NCBI RefSeq assembly: GCF_030264295.1 | Contig: NZ_CP127173.1 | Coordinates: 4,595,501 to 4,659,500 of the forward strand | Direction: 5' to 3' | Length of the DNA stretch: 64,000 nucleotides | Source: Amycolatopsis nalaikhensis | GTDB lineage: Bacteria > Actinomycetota > Actinomycetes > Mycobacteriales > Pseudonocardiaceae | Shown here: positions 7,105 to 16,367 of the stretch, piece by piece | Position numbering within the stretch: the stretch's first letter is position 1 | How the letters are laid out: each line of letters opens with the position of its first letter | Position numbers and translations under genes: made by a program | The notes under the pieces: generated by a model | Database searches by the model: none | What the model was told of the DNA's origin: nothing | The model's input: the letters and a program-made list of their open reading frames with translations, nothing else

Positions 7105-7695
7105 TCAGTCCTCCAGTGCGGGCGGCAGGTTGAGGTGTTCGATCTGCGGCTCGCCGCGTTCGTCGCCGAGCACCGCGATGCCGGCCGCGTCCAGTCCGAA
7201 GTGGACACCGGCGGTGGCGGGCAGGCCGAGCCAGCGGGCCACCAGCACCCGGCTGAAGTGCCCGTGCCCGACCAGGATCACGTCACCGGCTTCGATGTCG
7301 CGGCGGGCGCGCTCCAGCACCTTGTCGGCGCGCGCCTCGACCTCCGACGCGCTTTCGCCGCCGGGGACCGGGTGCGTCCAGACCGTCCACCCCGGCACGG
7401 TTTCCCGGATCTTCGGCGTGGTCACGCCTTCATAGTCGCCGTAGTCCCACTCGGCGAGGTCCTCCGTGACCTCGTCGACGCGCAGGCCGGCCAGCGCGGC
7501 CGTCCGCAGGGCGCGGGCGCGCGGACTCGACACCACCAGCGACGGCCCGCCGACGAGGCTCCGGAGCGTGCCGCCCGCGGCGAGGGCCTGGCCTTCCCCG
7601 GCCGGGGTCAGCGGGATGTCCGTGCGGCCGGTGTGCCGCCCGTTCAGCGACCATTCGGTCTGGCCGTGCCGGAGGAGGAAGAGCCGATGAGCCAC
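7105..7695 (-). CDS. Histidine phosphatase (phosphoglycerate-mutase superfamily)
   Basis: The 196-residue product has the phospho-histidine motif L-L-R-H-G-Q-T-E-W (R9-H10-G11) and the second catalytic histidine in GHGHFSR, the two signatures of branch 1 histidine phosphatases. The mycobacterial homologue in the same neighbourhood (gpm2) acts as an acid phosphatase rather than a glycolytic mutase, so phosphatase activity on an unknown substrate is the best guess. GTG start at 7695. First gene of a two-gene operon with the GNAT protein. Confidence 0.88.
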   Translation of the reverse strand: MAHRLFLLRHGQTEWSLNGRHTGRTDIPLTPAGEGQALAAGGTLRSLVGGPSLVVSSPRARALRTAALAGLRVDEVTEDLAEWDYGDYEGVTTPKIRETVPGWTVWTHPVPGGESASEVEARADKVLERARRDIEAGDVILVGHGHFSRVLVARWLGLPATAGVHFGLDAAGIAVLGDERGEPQIEHLNLPPALED

Positions 7696-7728
7696 GCCGC
7701 CGAATATATCCGGCGGTTTGCGCGGCGG

Positions 7729-7763
7729 CTGACCGTCTGCTTAGCTACTGACCGGTAGCTTAG
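7729..7763. promoter_or_regulatory. Direct and inverted repeats upstream of the DUF4442 gene
   Basis: CTGACCGTCTGCTTAG (7729-7744) and CTGACCGGTAGCTTAG (7748-7763) match at 13 of 16 bases and are offset by 19 bases, about two helical turns. Overlapping them, AGCTAC (7743-7748) and GTAGCT (7755-7760) form an inverted repeat. The block ends 15 bases before the start codon at 7778, a place for an operator. The regulator is unknown. Confidence 0.45.
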
Positions 7764-7777
7764 TTCGAGGAGAACCC

Positions 7778-8251
7778 ATGTCCGAGACGCCGACCTTCGC
7801 GCTGTGGCACAAGCTGGCCGGGAAACCGGGCGGGAAACAGCTGTTCAGCGCCGCGATGTGCGTGCGCGTGCCGTACTTCCGCACGGTGCTGCCCTCGGTG
7901 CGCGAGCTGCGGCCCGGCCACTGCGAGGTGACCGCGCCGAAGTGGTGGGGTGTTTACAACCACATCAAGACGTTCCACGCGATCGCGGCCTGCAACCTCG
8001 CCGAGATCGCGATGGGCATGCTCGCCGAGGCGACGGTCCCGGCGACGCACCGCTGGCTGCCGAAGGGCATGACCGTCCAGTACGTCGCCAAGGCCGAGAC
8101 GGGCCTGCGCGCGGTCGCGGCGTTGCCCGAGCTGCCGGAGTTCGGCGACGAGGGTTTCGAGCTTCCCGTCCCGGTGACCATTTCGGACACGAGCGGCAAG
8201 CCCGTGGTCACCGGGACCATCACCATCTGGGTGACGCCGAAGAAGCGCTAG
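7778..8251 (+). CDS. DUF4442 hotdog-fold protein, thioesterase-like
   Basis: A 157-residue protein with the DUF4442 layout: an N-terminal helix (LWHKLAGKPGGKQLFSAAM), V-R-V-P-Y-F, the segment YNHIKTFHAIAACNLAEIAMG containing the hotdog central helix, then LPKGMTVQYVAKAET and a terminal TGTITIWVTPKKR strand. Related hotdog proteins are acyl-CoA thioesterases, but no enzyme activity is established for this family. GAGGAG precedes the ATG. Its stop overlaps the convergent secreted protein gene by four bases. Confidence 0.85.
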   Translation: MSETPTFALWHKLAGKPGGKQLFSAAMCVRVPYFRTVLPSVRELRPGHCEVTAPKWWGVYNHIKTFHAIAACNLAEIAMGMLAEATVPATHRWLPKGMTVQYVAKAETGLRAVAALPELPEFGDEGFELPVPVTISDTSGKPVVTGTITIWVTPKKR

Positions 8252-8904
8252 AGCGGCTTGTACTGGACGTACGTCTCCTGGTGGAACGTGTTCTCGCCGG
8301 ACGGCGACGGCAGCCCGAGCTTCCGGTCGACGAGCTTGCCCAGTGGCCCGCACCCGGTCGTCGACGGCACGGCCAGATCCGGGTCCACGACACCGAAGTG
8401 GACGGTCGTCGGGTTCTTCGAGAGGACCGTCGGCGGGATCGCCGGGTCGTCGTGGACCACGGTGTGCAGCACGCCGATCCGGCAGTCCCCGCGCAGCAAC
8501 GGGTGTCGCAGCACGGCGTAGACGTCCAGCTCGCCGCGCCGTTCGTCGTTGCTCTGGAAGTCCGAATGGCCGCCGTAGCGCAGCTGGAGCGTCGTGCCCG
8601 CCAGGCCCGGGACGCGCACCGGTGCGTGCCGCAGCGAGCCGAACACCTGCGCGTACTGGCCGTCGACCTTGCCCTCGCTGAACGTCAGCCGCATTTCCCC
8701 GAGCGGGATCTCGTGGCCGTCGATCGTCAGTTTTCCTTGCGAAACAAAGGCTTCGCAGCGCCAGGTGCCCGGGTCGGCGGCCGGCGGCGGGGCCGGGCAG
8801 CCGGTGAAGTCGAACGTCGGCAACTCGTCGGCGGCGGCCGTGCCCGGCGTGAGGGCCAGTGCGGCCGCGGCGACCCCGGCCGCGGCCAGTGCGAGGATTT
8901 TCAT
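8248..8904 (-). CDS. Secreted hypothetical protein
   Basis: A 218-residue protein with a typical Sec signal peptide (MKILALAAAGVAAAALALTP..AAA-DE, cleavage near residue 27). The mature part has four cysteines, as two spaced pairs (C-P-A..W-R-C and D-C-R..T-G-C), suggesting disulfides outside the cell. No family was recognised. The start at 8904 is chosen because the signal peptide begins there; the upstream frame (SPPPGPSRLTT) looks untranslated. Confidence 0.72.
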   Translation of the reverse strand: MKILALAAAGVAAAALALTPGTAAADELPTFDFTGCPAPPPAADPGTWRCEAFVSQGKLTIDGHEIPLGEMRLTFSEGKVDGQYAQVFGSLRHAPVRVPGLAGTTLQLRYGGHSDFQSNDERRGELDVYAVLRHPLLRGDCRIGVLHTVVHDDPAIPPTVLSKNPTTVHFGVVDPDLAVPSTTGCGPLGKLVDRKLGLPSPSGENTFHQETYVQYKPL

Positions 8905-9040
8905 GGTCGTCAGCCTGCTCGGGCCGGGCGGCGGGGACATCCGGGATCGCCCCCAGGGGAGACCCGAAATTTCCCTCGACTGGGTGAAACGCGTTATAGT
9001 TAGTTAACACCGTTCACTCAACTCGGGCATGCTCGGGCGC

Positions 9041-10651
9041 ATGTCTGCCTTCTCCCGCCGCCGCTTCCTCGGCCTCGCCGCCCTGAACTCCGCCGCCGCC
9101 CTCGGGCTCACCACGGTCTCGACGCGGCCCGCGGCCGCCGCGACGCTGCCCGAGTTCGCGCCGGCGGTGGTGATCGGCACCGGCTACGGCGCCGCCGTGA
9201 CGGCGTTGCGGCTCGGCGAGGCCGGGATCCCGACGCTGATGCTCGAGATGGGCAGGCTGTGGAGCACGCCGGGCGCCGACGGCAAGGTCTTCTGCCCGAT
9301 GCTCTCCCCGGACGAGCGGGCCATGTGGTTCAAGGACCGCACCGAGGCGCCGCTCGCGTCGTTCCTCTGGCTCGACCTCGCCAACCGCGACATCAAGCGC
9401 TACGCCGGCGTCCTCGACCGGGTGAACCACGGCGACATGGCGGTGTACCTCGGCCGCGGTGTCGGCGGCGGGTCGCTGGTCAACGGCGCGATGGCGGTGA
9501 CGCCGAAGCGGTCCTACTTCGAGGAGATCCTGCCGCGGGTGGACGCCGACGAGATGTACGGCGAGTACTTCCCGCGCGCCCGAGCCCAGCTCGGCGTGAA
9601 CGTCGTCGACCCGGCGTGGTTCGAGACGTGCCGCTCGTACCAGTACGCCCGCGTCTCGCGGAAAGCCGCGCGCAAGGCCGGGTTCGGCACGGTGTTCGTG
9701 CCCAGCGTGTACGACATGGACTACCTGCGGCGCGAGGAGGCGGGCACGGTCCCGCGCTCGGCCGACGCGTCCGAGGTCATCTACGGCAACAACCACGGCA
9801 AGCGCTCGCTGGACCGGACTTACCTCGCCGCCGCGCTCGGCACCGGCCACGTGACCATCAAGGCGCTGCACGAGGCCCGCGAGGTCATCCACCAGCCCGA
9901 CGGCACGTACACGCTGGTGGTGCGCGAGATCGACGAGCACGGGACCGTCCTCGGGACCCGGCACGTCACGACGAAGCACCTGTTCCTCGGCGCGGGCAGC
10001 CTCGGCTCAACCGAACTGCTGCTGCGCGCGCGGGAGACCGGACGGCTGCCGGAGCTGAGCGACGCCGTCGGCCGCGGCTGGGGCACCAACGGCAACGTCA
10101 TGCTCGGGCGCGCGAACCACGTCTGGGACACCACCGGCAGCCTGCAGTCCGGCATGCCCGCGCTCGGCATCGACAACTGGGCCGACCCGGTGCACCCGGC
10201 GTTCGCGGAGATCGCGCCGGTGCCCGCCGGCGTCGAGACGTGGCTGAGCCTCTACCTGGCGATCACCAAGAACCCCGAACGCGGGCACTTCACCTACGAC
10301 GCCGCGAGCGACTCGGCGAAGCTGCGGTGGACGGCGTCGCAGGGGCAGCCGTCGATCGACGCCGCGAAGGCGCTGTTCGACAAGATCAACCGGGCGAACA
10401 AGACGATCTACCGCTACGACCTCTTCGGCGACACCCGGCCGTTCGAAAACCGCTTCACCTACCACCCGCTGGGCGGGCTCGTGCTCGGCGAAGCGACCGA
10501 CGACTACGGCCGCGTGCAGGGCTACCGGAATCTCTACGTCACCGACGGTTCGCTCATCCCCGGCAGCACCGGCGTCAACCCGTTCGTGACGATCACCGCG
10601 CTGGCCGAGCGCAACATCGAGCGCGTCATCGCCGAAGACCTCAAGGGCTGA
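9041..10651 (+). CDS. Secreted GMC oxidoreductase, cholesterol-oxidase type
   Basis: A 536-residue flavoprotein with a twin-arginine signal (S-R-R-R-F-L-G then an AALGLTT hydrophobic stretch and AAAAT cleavage region). FAD binding is shown by VVIGTGYGAAVTALRL and GRGVGGGSLVNGAM; the C-terminal block FTYHPLGGLVLGEATDDYGR carries the catalytic histidine and GVNPFVTITALAERN the asparagine, as in class I cholesterol oxidases. It would oxidise cholesterol or a related sterol to the 4-en-3-one. TATAGT at 8995-9000 is a possible -10 element. An ATG at 9029 is an alternative start. The end overlaps the convergent MarR gene by 11 bases. Confidence 0.9.
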   Translation: MSAFSRRRFLGLAALNSAAALGLTTVSTRPAAAATLPEFAPAVVIGTGYGAAVTALRLGEAGIPTLMLEMGRLWSTPGADGKVFCPMLSPDERAMWFKDRTEAPLASFLWLDLANRDIKRYAGVLDRVNHGDMAVYLGRGVGGGSLVNGAMAVTPKRSYFEEILPRVDADEMYGEYFPRARAQLGVNVVDPAWFETCRSYQYARVSRKAARKAGFGTVFVPSVYDMDYLRREEAGTVPRSADASEVIYGNNHGKRSLDRTYLAAALGTGHVTIKALHEAREVIHQPDGTYTLVVREIDEHGTVLGTRHVTTKHLFLGAGSLGSTELLLRARETGRLPELSDAVGRGWGTNGNVMLGRANHVWDTTGSLQSGMPALGIDNWADPVHPAFAEIAPVPAGVETWLSLYLAITKNPERGHFTYDAASDSAKLRWTASQGQPSIDAAKALFDKINRANKTIYRYDLFGDTRPFENRFTYHPLGGLVLGEATDDYGRVQGYRNLYVTDGSLIPGSTGVNPFVTITALAERNIERVIAEDLKG

Positions 10652-11075
10652 GCTTCGCCAGGGAATCGACGAAGCCGTCGCCGACGTCCGCGAAGAAGGA
10701 CGCGTCGGCGGCCTCGACGTCCTTGAGCGCCTTCGCGACCAGGTCCAGGCCCGCGGGGGTGACTTCCAGGCGCTTCGCGCGGGCGTCCGCCGGGTCGTCG
10801 GCGCGGTCCAGCAGGCCGCGTTCGGCGAGCTTGCGGACGACCTGGCTGGTCATCATCGTGTCGGTGCCCGCCTGCTCGGCGAGCTGCCGCTGGGTGGGTG
10901 GCTCGCCGGAGCGGGTGAGCCACCACGTCGTCGTCAGCAGCACGAACTGGACGTGCGTGAGGTCGTGCGGGGCCAGCGCGGCACGCATCGCCCGCTGCCA
11001 GGCCAGTGTCACGCGCCACAGCAGGAAGCCGGGGCTGCGTTCGGGGCCGGGCAGGCGGGACGCCGGGGTGGTCAT
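10641..11075 (-). CDS. MarR family transcriptional regulator
   Basis: The 144-residue protein has the MarR winged helix-turn-helix: helix pair EPPTQRQLAEQAGTDTMMTSQVVRKLAERGLLDRA and the wing DPADARAKRLEVTPAGLDLV. The N- and C-terminal helices for dimerisation are present. The ATG overlaps the stop of the upstream SRPBCC gene (ATGA), so both form one operon. Whether it controls the neighbouring cholesterol oxidase is unknown. Ligand unknown. Confidence 0.9.
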   Translation of the reverse strand: MTTPASRLPGPERSPGFLLWRVTLAWQRAMRAALAPHDLTHVQFVLLTTTWWLTRSGEPPTQRQLAEQAGTDTMMTSQVVRKLAERGLLDRADDPADARAKRLEVTPAGLDLVAKALKDVEAADASFFADVGDGFVDSLAKLSP

Positions 11076-11485
11076 ACCCGCGATGGTGCCTCAGCCAGGC
11101 GTGCGAGCGCGCGCATGGCGTCCGGGGTGTCCGAAGTGACCTGCTCGCCGAAGCCGTCGGGGCCGTCGATCGTGACGCGGTAGGTGATCCGCGTGCCGCC
11201 CTCGACGTCGGTCAGGACGTGCTCGAACCGCAGGTGCGCGTCCGGCAGGCGGGTCTCGTCGGTGAAGCTCCGTCCCTCGGTGACCTCGGTGAGGGTGAAC
11301 GGGATCGGCGGCATGCCGTCCATCGTCATCGTGCCGCCGGTGCCGACGGCGAACGGGCCGTCGAGGACGACCGACCGGACGCCCGCGTCCCACTCCGGCC
11401 AGCGGTCCGTGTCGGCCCAGAGCGGCCAGATCGCGGCGGCGGGTGCGGTCGAGGTCTCGCTGTGTTCGTACTCGTAAAGTGTCAT
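11072..11485 (-). CDS. SRPBCC (START-like) domain protein
   Basis: A 137-residue polyketide-cyclase/START-like protein: it opens with YEYEHSETSTAPAAAIWPLWADTDRWPEWDAGVRSV and has GTGGTMTM, EVTEGRSFTDETRL and a last long helix TSDTPDAMRALARLAEA, the usual fold order for a small hydrophobic-ligand pocket. No catalytic residues can be named. Cotranscribed with the MarR gene (ATGA overlap); SRPBCC-regulator pairs often respond to small hydrophobic molecules. Confidence 0.82.
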   Translation of the reverse strand: MTLYEYEHSETSTAPAAAIWPLWADTDRWPEWDAGVRSVVLDGPFAVGTGGTMTMDGMPPIPFTLTEVTEGRSFTDETRLPDAHLRFEHVLTDVEGGTRITYRVTIDGPDGFGEQVTSDTPDAMRALARLAEAPSRV

Positions 11486-11543
11486 GCGGGCAGACTATAT
11501 GCACGCTTACTAAATGGGCAAGCGGCCGGGTGGCCGGGGTGGC

Positions 11544-12149
11544 TCAGTGGGCCGAGCGGAGCTTGTCGTAGTAGGCGACGCAGTCGTCGTACGCGGGGAG
11601 CAGGCCCTGCTCACGCGCCTCGGCGAGCGTCGGGGCGGCGCGGTCCTTGTCCGACAGCAGCGGCTCGAGGTCCGCGGGCCACGGCAGGTCGAGCGCCGGG
11701 TCGAGCGGGGTGATCCCGTGCTCGCCCGTCGGGTTGTACGGCTCGGAGCACAGGTACGCCATCACGGTGTCGTCTTCGAGGGCGATGAAGCCGTGGCCGA
11801 GCCCCTCGGCGACGTACACGGCGTGGTACTCGCTCGAGTCGAGCTTGACGGCGTCCCAGGTGCCGAACGTCGGCGAGCCGACGCGGAGGTCGACCACGAC
11901 GTCGAGCAGCGAGCCGCGCGGGCAGTAGACGTACTTCGCCTGTCCGGGCGGGGTGTCGGCGAAGTGGATGCCGCGGATCGTGCCGCGCCGGGACACGCTG
12001 TGGTTCGACTGGCCGAGCCGCAGCGGGTGGCCGGCCGCCGAGCGGAAGGCCTCCTCCTGGAACGGGGCGACGAACAGGCCCCGGTCGTCGGGGAACGCGC
12101 GGGGGAAGAACTCGTAGGCGTCCGGGATGCGCAGCCGGCGGAATTGCAT
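11544..12149 (-). CDS. dTDP-4-keto-6-deoxyhexose 3,5-epimerase family (RmlC/EvaD-like)
   Basis: A 201-residue cupin enzyme. R-G-I-H-F carries the catalytic histidine, and PPGQAKYVYCPRGSLLDVVVDLRVGSPTFGTWD matches RmlC more closely in the deoxysugar-antibiotic style (EvaD/NovW/TylM3) than in the rhamnose style. It would invert C3 and/or C5 of a dTDP-4-keto-6-deoxyglucose. No other sugar genes lie nearby, so the pathway (cell-wall rhamnose or a deoxysugar on a secondary metabolite) is open. ATG at 12149. Confidence 0.85.
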   Translation of the reverse strand: MQFRRLRIPDAYEFFPRAFPDDRGLFVAPFQEEAFRSAAGHPLRLGQSNHSVSRRGTIRGIHFADTPPGQAKYVYCPRGSLLDVVVDLRVGSPTFGTWDAVKLDSSEYHAVYVAEGLGHGFIALEDDTVMAYLCSEPYNPTGEHGITPLDPALDLPWPADLEPLLSDKDRAAPTLAEAREQGLLPAYDDCVAYYDKLRSAH

Positions 12150-12509
12150 GGCGTCACCTTATCCGGCGCCAAGAAAACCGGACAGACGTCTTGGGAATTG
12201 CCGGAAAAGGGCGCCGGTGTGACATCAACCGCACCGAGGGGTCCCCGGCGCACGGGGACCTGTCACAATGGCTGGACCGCCGCGTCCGCGGCCATCGCCA
12301 GACCCACGGCACCGATGGCCGACGTGACGCCTCGCCGACAGGCCGGCGCTACCGCGCTGGGCTGCCGTGCCGGAGGACAACACCACGGTTTCCCCTGCTG
12401 CCGTGGTCCCCCGCTCGCTGGCCCAGGAGAAATTCCAGTGACACACGTTCGAACCGCGAGTTCCGTCATTCCTACTGAAGGAAAGACGGAAACGACGACA
12501 GGAAACCCC
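12150..12509 (+). other. Long leader/promoter region of malic enzyme
   Basis: No gene is supported in these 360 bases. Two hairpins are visible: an 8-bp perfect stem at 12240-12260 with loop GCGCA, and ACCACGG/CCGTGGT at 12382-12407 with a 12-base loop. GGGAAT at 12193-12198 followed after 18 bases by GTGT resembles a SigR promoter but lacks the GTT. The region may hold a structured malic-enzyme leader; no riboswitch class was recognised. Confidence 0.35.
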
Positions 12510-13691
12510 ATGAGCGACCCCACCGGTGCCGTCGCGCCGGTCACCGACGAAGAGATCTTCACCGGGCACGAGGGCGGCAAGCTCTCGGTGGCGGCCACCC
12601 GCCCCATCTCGAGCCCGCGTGACCTTTCGATCGCCTACACCCCCGGGGTGGCGAAGGTGAGCCGCGCGATCGCCGAAGACGCGGCCAAGGCCAAGCGGTA
12701 CACGTGGGCGGACCGCCTGGTCGTCGTGGTCAGCGACGGGACGGCGGTGCTCGGCCTCGGCGACATCGGCGCGAGCGCGTCGCTGCCGGTCATGGAGGGC
12801 AAGTCGGTGCTCTTCAAGACCTTCGGCGGGCTGGACTCGATCCCGCTGGTGCTGGACACGACCGACGTCGACGAGATCGTCGAGACGCTGGTGCGGCTGC
12901 GGCCGTCGTTCGGCGCGGTCAACCTCGAGGACATCTCCGCGCCGCGGTGCTTCGAGCTGGAGGACAAGCTCAAGGAAGCCCTCGACTGCCCGGTCATGCA
13001 CGACGACCAGCACGGCACGGCGATCGTCACGCTGGCCGCGCTGCGCGGCGCCAACCTGGTGCTCGACCGCGCGATCGCCGACCAGCGCGTCGTCGTCTCC
13101 GGCGCGGGCGCGGCCGGCGTCGCCTGCGCGCGGATCCTGCAGGAGGCGGGCATCGGCGACGTCACCGTCCTCGACTCGCGGGGCATCATCCACTCCGGGC
13201 GTGACGGCTTGAACCCGGTCAAGGAGCGGCTGGCCGCGACGACGAACAAGGCGGGTCTGCGCGGTGGCCTCGCCGAGGCGCTCGAGGGCGCGGACGTGTT
13301 CCTCGGCCTGTCCGGCGCGACGATCGACGAGACGCTGCTGGGCCGCATGGCCGGCGGCGGCATCGTGTTCGCGCTGTCCAACCCGGACCCGGAAGTTCAC
13401 CCGGACGTGGCCGCCCGGTACGCGTCGATCGTGGCCACCGGCCGCAGCGACTTCCCGAACCAGATCAACAACGTGCTGGCGTTCCCCGGCGTGTTCCGCG
13501 GCGCGCTGGACTCCGGCGCCCGGGCGATCACCGAGGGCATGAAGCTGGCGGCGGCCGAGGCGATCGTCTCGGTGGCGATGGACGACCTGGGCCCGGACCG
13601 CATCGTCCCCAGCCCGCTCGACCCGCGCGTCGCGCCCGAGGTCGCGGCGGCGGTGGCCAAGGCGGCGGAAGCCGACGGCGTCACCGACTGA
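12510..13691 (+). CDS. NAD(P)-dependent malic enzyme
   Basis: The 393-residue product is the compact bacterial malic enzyme without a phosphotransacetylase tail. Markers are YTPGVAKVSRAI (catalytic tyrosine), the lysine in MEGKSVLFKTFGG, the metal site LEDISAPRCFELEDKL with VMHDDQHGTA, and the Rossmann segment VVVSGAGAAGVACARIL. It decarboxylates malate to pyruvate with reduction of NAD(P). The ATG at 12510 is preferred, preceded by AGGAAA, since the upstream frame lacks family similarity. Two hairpins follow the gene. Confidence 0.93.
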   Translation: MSDPTGAVAPVTDEEIFTGHEGGKLSVAATRPISSPRDLSIAYTPGVAKVSRAIAEDAAKAKRYTWADRLVVVVSDGTAVLGLGDIGASASLPVMEGKSVLFKTFGGLDSIPLVLDTTDVDEIVETLVRLRPSFGAVNLEDISAPRCFELEDKLKEALDCPVMHDDQHGTAIVTLAALRGANLVLDRAIADQRVVVSGAGAAGVACARILQEAGIGDVTVLDSRGIIHSGRDGLNPVKERLAATTNKAGLRGGLAEALEGADVFLGLSGATIDETLLGRMAGGGIVFALSNPDPEVHPDVAARYASIVATGRSDFPNQINNVLAFPGVFRGALDSGARAITEGMKLAAAEAIVSVAMDDLGPDRIVPSPLDPRVAPEVAAAVAKAAEADGVTD

Positions 13692-13700
13692 CCCGAGCGC

Positions 13701-13735
13701 CAAAGCGGCACTTTCCCTATGAAAGTGCCGCTTTG
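13701..13735. terminator. Perfect 15-bp hairpin after malic enzyme
   Basis: CAAAGCGGCACTTTC and GAAAGTGCCGCTTTG pair perfectly over 15 bases around the loop CCTAT, ten bases after the malic enzyme stop. It probably ends transcription from both convergent genes. Confidence 0.8.
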
Positions 13736-13745
13736 TGCTGCAAAG

Positions 13746-13769
13746 CCGAGCTTTCACGTGAAAGCTCGG
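13746..13769. repeat. 24-base perfect palindrome
   Basis: CCGAGCTTTCACGTGAAAGC followed by TCGG is a perfect 24-base palindrome, immediately after the terminator hairpin and just before the end of the convergent BpsA-like gene. It shares the CTTTC/GAAAG core with the preceding hairpin, giving a double-hairpin block like the composite repeats elsewhere in the window. Confidence 0.7.
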
Positions 13770-13776
13770 GGGCGTG

Positions 13777-15195
13777 TCAGGGTAGGAGGGCGGGGAGGCG
13801 GTGGCGGGGGACGTCGACCAGGCGCAGGTTCGTCAGGTCTTCCGGGACGTCCAGGGAGACGTTCGCCAGACGTGCGTGGGCGCGGGTCAGGACCTCGTCC
13901 TGGTGCTCCACCGCGTCCGCGACGACCACCGCGTGCCGGTTGTCCGGCGTGCTCCGCAGGTACCGGAGCGTGTATTTGCCGCGGATGAGCTTCGAAAGGG
14001 CCGTCTGCGACCGCTCGTCCGCCAGGTCCGGGTGGGCGTTCGGCACGAGTAGCGCTAGGCGCCGGGCGTTCGTGCCCAGGAGCGTCCGCAGCAGCCACGG
14101 GCCCGGGTCGGCCGAGAGGTCCATCGCGACGGCGTCGCCCTCGGGGCCGGAGATCGACCAGTCCACCGGCCGCGACTCCAGCGCGAGCCCGCCCGCGGCG
14201 GCGATCTCCTTCAGCTTCTCCAGCACCGCCGGTTTCGTCCCGGCGGCCTCGACCGACTGCGGCCCGTGCGTGTAGATCGCCTTGCCGCCGCCGCGGACCT
14301 TCTTGGCCTTCGCCGTCGGCTGGCAGACGTACAGGTCGGCCGCGCTGCCGATCGCCTGTGCCCCGAAGTAGCGGTTGAAGCCCGGCAGGATCGCCTGGAA
14401 CGTCAGCCCGAGCGTGGCCAGCGACCGCTGGACCTGTGCGCCCAGCGCCGGGTGGCGGGGGCTGTAGCCGTAGGCCAGCAGCAGCCGTCCCTCGGTCGGG
14501 TTCCGCAGCGCCTGCACCCCGCGCGCCGCGAACAGGCCCATGCCCTCCGGCGTGTACGGCGGGTCGCTGAACACCAGGTCGAAGCCGCCGTTGAACGCGG
14601 GCGGCAGGCCGACGCGCAGGTCCGCGTGCGCGGTGGCGATCTCGCGCTCGCCGCGGTCGTCCAGGTACGCCAGGACGCGCTCGTCGAGGTCGACGACCGT
14701 CAGCGCCGCCGCCGGGCAGACCGCCCGCACCGCCAGCGACGTCAGGTCGTGATCGCCGAGGAACAGCACCCGGGCCGAGGCGAGGTCGTACTGCGCGTCC
14801 AGCCACAGCGCGCGGCGCAGCACGGTTTCCGGCGTGGCCTGGACGTGGTCGAGCGCGGCCAGTGGCGCCGGCACCTCGGCGACCCATTCGGCGACCTTCG
14901 GCAGCAGCTCGTGCCCCGCGACGGCTTCGTCCAGCGGGTCGGCGTAGCGCGGCGCGCTGTACTGCAGGTACGACGCCGCGACACCGGGGGCGATCCGCAG
15001 CCGGTCGCCGCTGCGGTCGAGGTCGTCGCCGAGGGCATTCAGGACGTCCTCCACGCTGCGGCGCGGCGCCGTCGACAGCCGCACCAGCTCGCCGAGGTCG
15101 TGGTCACCGGTGCGCAGCAGGTCGATGACGCGGTACAGCGGGCGGACGCCGACGCCGTGCGCGGCGAGGACGTCGTCGAGGGCGCTCACGGGCAT
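13777..15195 (-). CDS. BpsA/DUF43-like aminopropyltransferase, extended C-terminus
   Basis: A 472-residue protein. Residues about 1-95 look like winged-helix segments; about 140-300 form a Rossmann methyltransferase fold with VLFLGDHDLTSLAV, TVVDLDERVLAYL and the active-site motif F-S-D-P-P-Y-T-P-E-G. These match the DUF43 family of branched-polyamine synthases (BpsA), which transfer an aminopropyl group from decarboxylated SAM to spermidine. The acidic G-D-D-D of archaeal enzymes reads G-D-H-D here. The C-terminal about 160 residues are outside that family. No polyamine genes adjoin. The enzymatic role is inference. Confidence 0.7.
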   Translation of the reverse strand: MPVSALDDVLAAHGVGVRPLYRVIDLLRTGDHDLGELVRLSTAPRRSVEDVLNALGDDLDRSGDRLRIAPGVAASYLQYSAPRYADPLDEAVAGHELLPKVAEWVAEVPAPLAALDHVQATPETVLRRALWLDAQYDLASARVLFLGDHDLTSLAVRAVCPAAALTVVDLDERVLAYLDDRGEREIATAHADLRVGLPPAFNGGFDLVFSDPPYTPEGMGLFAARGVQALRNPTEGRLLLAYGYSPRHPALGAQVQRSLATLGLTFQAILPGFNRYFGAQAIGSAADLYVCQPTAKAKKVRGGGKAIYTHGPQSVEAAGTKPAVLEKLKEIAAAGGLALESRPVDWSISGPEGDAVAMDLSADPGPWLLRTLLGTNARRLALLVPNAHPDLADERSQTALSKLIRGKYTLRYLRSTPDNRHAVVVADAVEHQDEVLTRAHARLANVSLDVPEDLTNLRLVDVPRHRLPALLP

Positions 15196-15281
15196 TCAGC
15201 CTAGTGGCCACCTGCCGGAACAGCGTGCCAACCACCGCGTACTCGGCTACGGTCGGTGGCACCGGGACATGGGGAGTGGCA

Positions 15282-16363
<1,082 letters not shown>

Positions 16364-16367
<4 letters not shown>

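Noticed and set aside
12193..12220. SigR-like promoter GGGAAT-N18-GTGT before malic enzyme
   Set aside because: The -10 part lacks the invariant GTT, and malic enzyme is not a typical SigR target.
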